From: Podochytrium sp. JEL0797
Lineage: Eukaryota > Chytridiomycota > Chytridiomycetes > Chytridiales > Chytriomycetaceae
Assembly (NCBI GenBank): GCA_027596195.1
Contig: JADGJG010000429.1
Span: forward strand, 1 to 20,247
Length of the DNA: 20,247 nucleotides
Direction: 5' to 3'
Shown: one piece after another, positions 1-8,871 of the stretch
How the letters are laid out: the number at the start of each line of letters is the position of its first letter
How positions within the stretch are numbered: the stretch's first letter is position 1
Translations under genes and position numbers: made by a program
The notes under the pieces: model-generated
Seen by the model: only the letters and a program-made list of their open reading frames with translations
The model's database searches: none
What the model was told of the DNA's origin: nothing

Positions 1-1
1 G

Positions 2-7
2 TTTATT
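2..7 (-). terminator. Polyadenylation signal of PAN3
   Basis: TTTATT on the + strand reads AATAAA on the - strand, 106 bp past the PAN3 stop codon at 113-115. It is the only canonical hexamer in the short 3' flank visible here. Confidence 0.4.
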
Positions 8-59
8 CTTAACTCTTCCCCTTCGGTGTGTCCCCCCGCTCCCCTTGATAGGATCAACA

Positions 60-82
60 CCCCCCCCCCCCCCCCCCCCCCC
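60..82. repeat. Poly-C homopolymer (23 C)
   Basis: An uninterrupted run of 23 C in the 3' flank of PAN3 (poly-G in the transcript if it is transcribed). Further C/A-rich sequence follows to 111. The exact length of such runs is unreliable in most assemblies. Confidence 0.8.
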
Positions 83-112
83 TTCCATCCCCCACCCCCC
101 CAAAAAAAATAA

Positions 113-2832
113 TCACCCCACCGTCTGCCTCGAAAGCATCGCAAACGAAGTTTCCACACACTGCTTCAACTCGCGATAACTCACAATCAAACAAGACTGC
201 TCATCGCGACTCATTAGCATGATCCGTTCATCCACACCCGCGTCGAGCTTGTTCAAGCACTGCACGACATGGCCCACGTCCACGACGGGGTTGCCAAATT
301 CGTCAACTTGGTGGAACACGTGGTCTCGGAACAGTTTGAGGAGGTACCGGTCGCCGGTTTCGGACCAGCTGGGGTCCAAGTCGAATCTGCAAAAATGAAA
401 AATAGGAAAGAGGGTCGCGTCAGCAAAAGATCCCTTCTAACCAGAAGAAATAAAACAACTACTCAACTCTGGCCGCTCATTAATAAACCCCAATTTACTC
501 AATATCCTCACCAACCTCCCATTCTCCAACTCCTTCATCATCTCCGCCTCCATCCCATCATTCGCGCTATACGCACTATTCATTTCGGCAAGAATGCGCG
601 GCAGAATCAGCGAAACGACTTCATCAATCGATTTGTAGTTGCTACGTTTGCTGAGAAGGAGGAGAATCACGTTCTTGAAGTCGAGTGAGTATTGGCGTGA
701 AATGAATTCGAGCGATTTCGGGAGGTTGTGCACGGCGGCGAGGGAGCCGCACGCGAGGGAGACGAGGAGGCGACCAAAGTTGACGAGGTCGTCTTGCTGT
801 GGGAATTCAATGGGGGGGGAGGGGTGCATTTCCGATGCGTTAGACAGACACACTCAATGACACACATATACAAAATACACAAACACAAACGAACCTGAAA
901 CTGAACCACATTCTTTCCCCCATCGAAATTAATCATATCAAAAATCCCGCAACAGTTCAACCGCACGCGGTTTTTGCCCGTCACGAGGATTTTGCTCGGT
1001 TCCAAAATGCGCGCGGCAAGACCCGCCGCATGCAGCGTCTTGAGGGCCAGACTGATTTGCACAATGTAGCTCCACAGCGATTTTTCGGGCACCGAGGTGA
1101 CTTTGCCGGAGCGTTGTTGCGGCGCGTTGGTGTTGACAAAGTATTTGGCGCTGAGGGTGATGGAGAGGGGGTGGTAGTCGTAGACGAATACAAGAGCTGT
1201 TTTGTATTTTGTTGAGTGGCGGGACACAACACTTGGAATGAAAAAAAAACTACAACTCACAATTGTCCCCAAACGCCTTGGTCGTAAACGCTTCCCGAAC
1301 CGACACAATACTCGCATGTTTGATTCGACGCCACCCTTCGATACTCGTGATGGCGACATCCGACAACAAGCGGAATCCTGCACAAACAGCAAATTCAGCA
1401 TGAGGAGTGTTCGGACAAAAAAAGACCCCCAGGAAACGTCGAGCCTCCAATTCGCACCTTCAATTCTTCGAAGAATATACGTCTTGCCGTCAATCGACGA
1501 CACGGCTTTGTACACGCTCGTGGGGAACCCAAACACTTTGGAATGTTTGTCGTTCTGGTCGTCTAACGGGAACAAGCTGTGGTACACGTGCACCTCAGAA
1601 GGAAGGGTCTGCGCTTCGGGTGCTGCGAAATACAAATGGTCAGAGTCATATCTGCGGAAGTGAACGGGGGGCGTTGTCGCACAATTTGGATCCAAAACCG
1701 CTCGAATGGCTTCACTGCGACGTTGAAGAGTTTCACGTAGCTTATCGTCCATGAAAAAGTGCTGAATGTGTTTCTGGTGTGGCGCAATGTTGGACACGTG
1801 TGGCAGCGCGGGAGCGTACAAATGATATTGCAACTGTTCAACCACACATGGGAAATCAGTATTCTGAGCACGAAATAGTTTCCTGTTCCCGGTGAAAAGG
1901 GGGCTCACCGGCTGTGAAGGTGCAACGGGCGACGCGTGAATCTGATTCGGAAACACGTGCGGATCCACCGCCTCGAGATTCTGATTTTGAAAAAACGAAC
2001 TCGACGCGGCATTGTTAATAACGGAAAGATGCTGCTGTTGTTGCGGGTTCTGGAACTGGATTGGTAAATACTTTTGTGTGGGTTATTTTTTTTGAGGGGG
2101 AAGGGCGAGAGGGAGTATCAGTCGAACAACCCCCCTCCCTCATTCACGCCCATTTCAAAAAAACGAAACAAAACGAAATCTCCTCAACTGGATTCGCTAT
2201 TCCCATTCCTCCGAAACCAAGTGCGAGATTGTCTTCGTAATTCTGATTCGGATGAGGACGTGAGTCAGAGTATCCCGGATACGCCTGTTCCAGACTAGCC
2301 ATTCAAAGGGGTTCGCAGATGAGCAATCACTCTCCCACACAGATATGAAGCGTACCTATCTGGTACAAACGACTGGCCATACGAAGCGTAACCAACGTGA
2401 GCTATTTTGTTTCGCGCAAGACACACCGCACAGGGTCAGATCCAGAGCAACGCAAATCAAGGGGAAACAACTCGCTAACATGACAGTGCGCTCGGCACAA
2501 ACGGGTGCGGCACCGCGGATGGTTTGAATTCTGGCGAATCGAAACGCAGCTTGCCCTTCTTCCTGTTGATCAACCCGGTGAGAACGCACTTCTATAGGAG
2601 TTGTACACACGGACCAGTCAGGGCTCGCGTTCGAGGGCGTGTAGGGCTGGGCCTGGCTGAGGTGGAGCTGTTCGCAGAGGAGTGAGAGAGGTTCGGGTGC
2701 TTAGGTCGGTACCTGCTGGGTGTTCGCCAGGGGGCTTCCGTCGCGGTGGTGCGAAAACTCGCACCCGTTGTTTTCGTACTGGCAGACACCGTGCGCGAGA
2801 AAGTTGCGGCACTGTTTGGCCGATTGGTGCAT
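113..2832 (-). CDS. PAN3: PAN3, regulatory subunit of the PAN2-PAN3 poly(A) nuclease
   Basis: PAN3 tethers the PAN2 deadenylase to poly(A)-binding protein in the cytoplasm. I read ten exons (- strand): 2832-2713, 2667-2611, 2555-2480, 2401-2356, 2294-2189, 2055-1458, 1377-1261, 1196-895, 796-468, 386-113; all phases agree and give about 674 residues, normal for the family. Exon 1 carries the CCCH zinc finger ([19 protein letters not shown] followed by SHH). Exon 3 holds a PAM2-like poly(A)-binding-protein motif ([12 protein letters not shown]). The long exon has [21 protein letters not shown] and YILRRIEG of the pseudokinase; then [23 protein letters not shown] and the pseudokinase C-lobe; the last two exons are the coiled coil and C-terminal knob ([37 protein letters not shown] when split). 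A further in-frame 45 nt intron at 1908-1864 (GTGAGC...CTCAG) is possible and would remove 15 residues. Family identity is very secure; small exon borders are less so. Confidence 0.95.
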
Positions 2833-2865
2833 TTTTGGACTTCGAAAAAAATATCGAAAATATTA
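2833..2865. promoter_or_regulatory. 33 bp divergent start region, PAN3 / glomulin-like gene
   Basis: Only 33 bp separate the PAN3 ATG (2832, - strand) from the ATG of the next gene (2866, + strand). The gap is A/T-rich with TTCGAA and ATATCGAAAATATT elements. Either the two 5' UTRs overlap in antisense or transcription starts inside the opposite gene. Confidence 0.6.
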
Positions 2866-4815
2866 ATGGATTGGGACGATGCTGTTCTCATCCTTGAAGA
2901 CCTTGAAGAGTTACCAGGGGGATTCGATGCTCTCTATGCCATTGCCAGGGACACGGACGCGCCTCGCGAGCTGATCATGTTTGCCACAGAGGCATTGCAG
3001 TTAGAAGCAGCGAGTGCGTCCACGCAAGGAGCTGTTCGATCCACAGCCCTGATCCACATGCTTTGCATCGGTACTTGTTCTTCAACTTGATCCCTCTCTC
3101 AGAGATTGTCTGATTCGTTCTGTCGGCCCCTTCCCAGTCCTCAAACGAATCAAAACCAAAAAATATTCATCCTTCATGTCGTGCATCAAGACGGCCTTGT
3201 TTCCGAATTGCGTTTTGATTCAGCATCTCATGGAGACTATGATAGTGCAAGAGGATGGCCATCCTGAATTGTTTGTATTTTCGCGTTGGTGCTGGCTTCG
3301 CGCTTGGTCCTTACGACGTTGCAACAGAAACGAACACGTCGCAAACATTGCCTATTCTCTCATCGATGCGTTTGCGGAACTCCTGGATCTGTGTGTCTGG
3401 GTATCCAATCAAGTGGCTGAAACGAACGTGAGCTTGCACGAAATTCTCGCCTTGTTTCACTGATCCGCCTCTTCAATTATTAGAGTTCAGAAGAGGTCTC
3501 TGAATTTGCAGCAATATGGGAATCTCTTGCATCCGATATGTTCTTTACAGTGCTTGCTGCGTTTCCATCGTTCGTGTTTCCTTGGCACAAGGACGACCCT
3601 GACTCCCCTCACTGTACTGCTCTTTTGACCATGTGCATCAAACTTAACGTAATACCAACTTCATTGCAAGATCAAGCTCGTATTCATGATTTGAAAATTA
3701 GAACGCGTATGCCAAATCGGTCGACTTCATGTCCCAAGACCTTTCGCCCACAACCCATATCACCGCGATCCCTTTCATCCTCAAACACCTCTCCGCAACC
3801 CTCAACATTGAAACTGAGTCTATTGAATGGATCCCTCTCGTGATTCCAACTCCAGTCGTGTTTCGATTCACGGCCGGTTGGATCGCACAAAACCTTGCCC
3901 TCTTTTCCACAACCAAAACGCGCTTCGACTACGCCTTAGTCACCCTTCACCACCTCCTGCTCACCAAAACTGCCACCGTCTTAACTTCCAAAGACTTGAT
4001 TGCATCAGACGACATCCGCACCCTCCTCGAATCACTTCTCCAAGTCCTCGCCACGAACCCAGACGAAAAAGAACGCGGATTCATCGTCACCCAATTCAAA
4101 CACGTCGTCTCCCTGTTCAAGGACCCCCCCTTGCGAACCAAAATCCTCCTCGAACACGTCATGACGCACAAGGCCGTCAATGTGCGCTCGTTTGGAATCT
4201 ACATGTACAAGAACGAGCTCGTGGAAACGCGCAAACTCGACCCGCAGGGGTCCATGACGATCGATCCGCGCGTTTCAAAGCTCCTGTTCACCGTGTCGTC
4301 GAGCCTGTTTGAATCGCCGTCGTTTTCGGGGCATTGGATGGAGAACGATGACGTGTTTTTCGAGATGGTGCCGTTGGTTGCGCAGTGCATCAACTTTTTG
4401 AGTTATTTGCGTCAGTTTTCGCGCGTCAATGTGAGCTTTTTTGTGTTTTTGTTTTTCATTTCTTCTTGAGCTGAACTTGTCCTTTTTTAAAAAATAACAG
4501 GGCGGTGATTCTGACGCTCATTTCCGCGCCATCGCAACCGACTTTGTGGGCCCCCTTCGTCAACGCACCAAGCTCATGCTTCATGCGCGCGAAAATGCGC
4601 TCAAAGTGATGAAAGTGGATCCGGCTCAATGCAATGCAAGTGTATGATTTTTTTCTTGTTGTCGTGTTTTGAGTTGCCCAAAGTTGACCCCACCGCCTCT
4701 GTGTTGTTTGTTTTTTGCAGCAAGAAATCTCGACGCTTTCGCTTCTCATGTTCCAAATGGAGCCTTTTTGAAGTCGAATGCCTGGATACAAAAAGGCGCG
4801 CGGAAGGAAAATTGA
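2866..4815 (+). CDS. Glomulin/ALF4/Ybp1-like HEAT-repeat protein
   Basis: Predicted exons: 2866-3070, 3138-3427, 3484-3648, 3702-4430, 4501-4639, 4721-4815, about 540 residues, close to human glomulin. The second exon's acceptor is uncertain (after 3137, or near 3109 giving DCLIRSVGPFPVLKR). The protein is all-helical. The Ybp1/glomulin (Kinetochor_Ybp2) hallmarks I recognise are RGFIVTQFKHVVSLFKDPPL, then a stretch with VRSFGIYMYKNELVE that fits the family's recurrent 'vRaaaI..lKdev' unit. Next come SSLFESPSF and a C-terminal helix with FVGPLRQRTKLML, matching the 'LL.PLR..l..' end of fungal Ybp proteins. Glomulin and ALF4 bind RBX1 and restrain cullin-RING ligases; yeast Ybp1 acts in the peroxide response. 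Assignment is from remembered patterns, so the family is likely but not certain, and the function is inferred. It is head to head with PAN3 and converges on RPN5. Confidence 0.65.
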
Positions 4816-4875
4816 GATCAGTGAAATATGCCAGAAATATGCGAATATGATTTTTGGCACAAGTGGTTTTTTGTA

Positions 4876-4881
4876 TTTATT
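4876..4881 (-). terminator. Polyadenylation signal of RPN5
   Basis: TTTATT on the + strand is AATAAA on the - strand, 28 nt past the RPN5 stop codon. It lies in the 93 bp between the convergent stop codons of RPN5 and the glomulin-like gene. Confidence 0.6.
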
Positions 4882-4908
4882 TTCTCCAAATAATCATGGC
4901 CCCCCTTT

Positions 4909-6997
4909 TTACTGCTTACTGACAGTAATCGAAGCAACCATCTCCTCCTTGGCAATCAAATGCGTCGTTTTCGAAATCAAATCCAACAACTGGTTGATGT
5001 TGGACGACCACTCGTTCAACACCGCGTTGGGCGATTTGCGCGGCACAAAGTTGATGACTCCAGCGGGTCTGTCCATTTTGGCGTGGATCGTTTTGGAGAC
5101 GACGAGTTTGGAGAGGACTTCTTCGGCGTCCTGTTGAGGGAACGGTGGTGAGAAAGGAGAGAGAGGGGGAAGGCTGGAATGAAACAAGGCGGGCAAAAAA
5201 AAGTACACGCACGTTCGCAGACAGGTCCAACAGCTGAGTCAATCTCTTGGTAGAAATGCGGGTGTAGTATTTGGCAATCACGCGAATGTTCTGCAAGAGT
5301 AAATGAATAAATTGGTGCGGTGAACAAACACAGAAAAACAAAATCTCGTCTCCGCGCGGGCCCCAAACAACAACAAAAACTCACGTGTTCAATCACACGG
5401 TCATGCAACGCCTTCAATCTCGCCTGTCCGCCTTCAGACTTGTCAAACGTCACGGTTGCCTTCAAAGTCGGGCCGTAAATCTCCTCAATCTTCGGCCAAC
5501 GCACGAGTTCGTTTGTGACAAAGCATTTCACGAGATCCCTTTGCGAGGGAAAAAGAAAGCGGTGATCAGCGTGACGTGGAGTGGGTGGGGGGGTGGGGAT
5601 GTGGCAAAGCATGAGGTGGTTCTCACTTGAGCAATGGCATCTTGGCCAAGTTGGTGTCTTCGTAAATTCTGTGAATCAAGTCGGATTGCTCATTATCGTA
5701 GGGAGAGAGAATGACGAAAAAGACCGCGTTTTGGAGTGCCTTTTTGACGACAGGAGCAAAACAGTTAGCCAAATTCGCAACCAGGCAACCCCCCCCCCCA
5801 CTTTCAAAAAGGAGCTCGCAAGCGCCTCACCTTGGCACAGTCCTTCTCGTTCTCCTTGATGGCCGGTGTGTTGTAAATGTGCATGTAGTGCTTGCAGGTA
5901 TTGAGGAATTGGCCTTCATGGGTCGAGAATTGGATCAACAGCTCGTAGAAACGGACTTTCAAATCCTGTGACAAAAGAATCGGTTGAGGCGCCCAACTCC
6001 CCTTCACCAACCCGCAAACAAAAAAAAATCACACGGACGTGTTGAACTGGGTCTTCGAAAAACTTCAAACTAATCTTTCTGCTCGTAATTTGAACGCGCG
6101 AAAAGTCCTTCTTTGCCAAGCAGAGACGCATTTGCTCGAGAATAAATTCCGTCTTTTCCCTCTTTTCCATGGATCCAAACGTCTCGACCTGTCAAACAAA
6201 ATGCGTCAATATATCGCCACGATTTTGTGCCAAATTCGATTCCTCTCCTCTCACCTGCAAGTCGATCAAAATGTCGCACGCTTCGGCAATTTTGCCCTCC
6301 TCCTCGCGAATCTTGGATAAAATGCGGGTCAAACGGGCGCGCTCGACTTCGACAAAGATCTGAGAAATAGACAGGTTAGATCCAACGTAGGATACGAGTC
6401 GCTTCGGTGGTTTCGTACCTTTCCGTCCGTGACCGTGCGCAGAGTGTCAATGAGCTCCAACTTTGTGGCAAGGTTGGGGGTCTTTTCGACCAGTGCCGTG
6501 GCCTCTTGGATCATTTTGGTGACAGCCTAATGGTCGGGAAGTGGATTGCATGAGATGGATCGACAGCAACAGCCAGCAACGCACCGCCTTCAGGAGCCCG
6601 TGCTTCTTGGACAGCAGCACCACGCGCTCGCCTAGAAGCTTCCAGTCGCCCGCCTTGTGGCACATGTTGACATTGGCAACGAGAATGCGGGCGTTGGACA
6701 CGCCGTCGGCAGACTGCAAAGGAAGGGATTCATTCGTGTTCGCGTTAGATAGGTGTAGTACTAGTACTGCTGGTTCCTAGTTACGTTTCGCGTCTGCTTC
6801 TCTAGCACGGCCAGCGACTCCAGGGCCTCGGCGAGTTTTCCTGCCTGGTCAACGAGTTCTGTTAGCTAGGCGTCCCCGCCTGGCGAGGATGCGCAATCCC
6901 CAACACACAGCGTCACCTTTGCCATGGCTTCAGCGAGAGGCAGCTGGACATCGACGAGGGCGCTGAAGTCCTTCTCGACTTTGGGTGTGGCCTCCAT
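4909..6997 (-). CDS. RPN5: 26S proteasome regulatory subunit RPN5 (PSMD12)
   Basis: RPN5 is a PCI-domain subunit of the 19S lid, needed for lid assembly and deubiquitination. Eleven exons in consistent phase: 6997-6917, 6844-6785, 6713-6585, 6526-6419, 6359-6255, 6188-6039, 5965-5831, 5739-5627, 5538-5385, 5290-5213, 5130-4909; 444 residues, as in yeast (445) and human (456). Diagnostic stretches are [69 protein letters not shown], the PCI motif [20 protein letters not shown] and the C-terminal [10 protein letters not shown]. The start is the first ATG, giving [11 protein letters not shown]. Gene identity is secure. The intron at 5740-5830 contains a run of C. Exon 8 uses the acceptor GTCAAAAAG, which has an unusually purine-rich end and is the least certain border. 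Confidence 0.96.
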
Positions 6998-7341
6998 GTT
7001 TTTTTGTTGTGGTTTCTTGCGCGTCTTTTGTCCTCTTGCGAAACTCGACTGCTCAACCACCCACCCAACCACCCAACCACACGCGAACTCAGCCCATGGC
7101 GCAATCACCACTCGCATCTACACACATTTCTGCATTGGAATCTGCGCGTTTTCTCGGTCCGAGTTTCCCACTTTTCTGGCCACCAAAAAGTGAACATGAA
7201 GGAATGCGAATCGATTTCTCTCTCGTTTTGATTCCTGCCCCCCCGTGCAACCGTGTTGATCTCTTTCAACCGAGAGAGTGCCACCCATGAGAAAGTTCGC
7301 TTCTCGTGGAAAGGAAAAGTGAGCGAAAAAACAATTGCAAA
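6998..7341. promoter_or_regulatory. Divergent promoter region, RPN5 / MDH
   Basis: 344 bp between the RPN5 ATG (- strand) and the MDH ATG (+ strand), with no recognisable coding sequence. It contains short CAACCACC/CCACCCAA repeats near 7054-7080. I see no clear TATA box and no clear PACE-like proteasome element (GGTGGCAAA). Confidence 0.55.
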
Positions 7342-8769
7342 ATGGTGCGTGGTTCGCATTCCGGGTTCTCCCGCGTTTCCCCCCACACCCCACTCGTACC
7401 CCCGCGTTGCTCCCCACCACTAACCATGCTGATTGCCACAGACCAAAGTCGCCATTCTCGGAGCTGCCGGCGGTATCGGCCAACCCCTCTCTCTCTTGAT
7501 GAAGATGAACCCCCTCGTCACCGAGCTCGCGCTCTTCGATATCGTCAACACGCCCGGTGTTGCCGCCGATCTCTCGCACATCAACACGCCCGCCCAGGTA
7601 ACCGAGCGATCGCTTTTCTTATCTTTGCACGCTCCGGAATTAACGTGCTTGGCTTTCCCAAGGTCACGGGTTTCAAGGGCAACGATGAGCTCGCTGCCGC
7701 CCTTACCGGATGCAAGTTGGTGATCATCCCGGCCGGAGTCCCCAGAAAGCCTGGCATGACCCGTGACGACTTGTTCAACATTAACGCCGGAATCTGCAAG
7801 AACCGTACGTGTTTTGATGATCATCCCCTTATTCATTGCTGACTCACTCTATTTCTTGCTGATCTCTCCTGATTAGTTGCTACCGGCATCGCTGCGTAAG
7901 CAAGCATTTTCTGTTTCGGCGCCACATGGCCGCTGCGACCACATGGATCGCAATTTCTCCCTTTTTTTCGCCGATTTTCTAATTCCAATATCTGTCCTTC
8001 TATAGCCACTGCCCAACCGCCTTGATCTGCGTCATCTCGAATCCCGTCAACAGCACGGTCCCTATCTTTGCCGAGGTCCTCAAAAAGGCGGGCGTGTTTG
8101 ACCCACGCAAGTTGTTTGGAGTCACTTCCCTCGACATTGTGCGCGCCAACACCTTCGTGTCTGGATCCAAGAACGTGTCTGTCCAGGGAACCGAAGTCCA
8201 AGTCATTGGTGGTCACTCTGGTGTCACCATCATCCCGATCCTCTCCGGAACCTCGCACTCTTACACTGAGGACGAGGTCAAGGCGCTCACCCAGCGAATC
8301 CAGTTTGGAGGAGACGAAGTGGTGAAGGCCAAGGATGGTGCCGGTTCCGCGACCCTCTCGATGGCGTACGCAGGTGCGCGTTTCGCCAACTCGCTTCTCG
8401 ACGCTGTTGTGGGTAAGAAGTCGGGAGTCAAGGAGTGCACTTTTGTCAAGTCGGACGCTGTGCCAGGAGTCGAGTACTTCTCCACTGTTGTCGAATTTGG
8501 TGTAAGTGTTTTTGTTTGGTTTGTTTTTGTTCAAACTTTTGAATGGTTTTTTGTTTTTCAGCCGGAGGGAGTCCACAAGATCTTCCCAATCCCTGCCATG
8601 AACGAGTACGAGAAGTCTCTGTTGGCTGCCTGCATCCCAGAGCTCAAGACCAACATCCAGAAGGGAATCGACTTTGTGAAGAACGCGTAAGGGGTAATTC
8701 TTTCTTATTTAAATCGAATCTACTCTAAACGCGTGTTAATTTTCTTTCCTTTCCTACAGAAAACTGTAA
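7342..8769 (+). CDS. MDH: Malate dehydrogenase, mitochondrial-type fold, with a spliced AKL C-terminus
   Basis: NAD-dependent malate dehydrogenase (malate to oxaloacetate). Exons: 7342-7344 (the ATG alone), 7442-7597, 7663-7804, 7877-7895 (19 nt), 8006-8501, 8562-8686, 8760-8769; 316 residues. Visible features are the Rossmann motif [19 protein letters not shown], substrate arginines in [25 protein letters not shown], catalytic Asp in [10 protein letters not shown] and catalytic His in [10 protein letters not shown]. If the last intron (8687-8759) is removed, the protein ends Val-Lys-Asn-Ala-Lys-Leu; if it is retained, it stops at 8688-8690 after Asn-Ala (314 residues). Ala-Lys-Leu is a canonical type-1 peroxisomal targeting signal. 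With this start there is no N-terminal presequence, fitting a peroxisomal/cytosolic enzyme of the glyoxylate cycle. Identity is secure; localisation is inferred from the splice reading. Confidence 0.96.
8687..8759 (+). other. MDH terminal intron deciding the C-terminal targeting signal
   Basis: A 73 nt candidate intron. The donor GTAAGG overlaps the genomic stop codon, and the acceptor follows a strong pyrimidine tract (TTTTCTTTCCTTTCCTACAG). Splicing joins AAC GC to A AAA CTG TAA, giving Asn-Ala-Lys-Leu-stop. Retention gives Asn-Ala-stop. Confidence 0.75.
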
Positions 8770-8801
8770 AAAGATCTTTTTGCATTTGAATGCAGCGGAA
8801 G

Positions 8802-8807
8802 AATAAA
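8802..8807 (+). terminator. Polyadenylation signal of MDH
   Basis: AATAAA 33 nt after the spliced MDH stop codon. It lies before the ATG of the downstream HECT gene, so the MDH transcript can end within the roughly 100 bp between the two genes. Confidence 0.6.
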
Positions 8808-8871
8808 GAGAATTTTTTTGTATTTGTTTGCGCGGCTTGGTGGAAGTTGGAACAATGGGCGAGAAACAAGA

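Noticed and set aside
60..111. Poly-C and C-rich stretch as a telomeric or satellite repeat.
   Set aside because: It is a plain homopolymer without a telomere-like unit and lies directly next to the PAN3 3' end.
2356..2610. 84-codon - strand frame upstream of PAN3's long exon.
   Set aside because: It overlaps PAN3 exons 2-4 in the wrong frame; the exonic pieces in the correct frames give the PAM2-like segment and the linker to the next exon.
7833..8576. 247-codon open frame on the - strand.
   Set aside because: It is the exact antisense of the MDH exons, low in recognisable motifs, with MDH fully explaining the + strand.
8818..8871. N-terminal extension of the HECT protein upstream of the 8872 ATG.
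   Set aside because: It has only a TTG start and overlaps the MDH polyadenylation-signal region; the ATG at 8872 is the first usable one.
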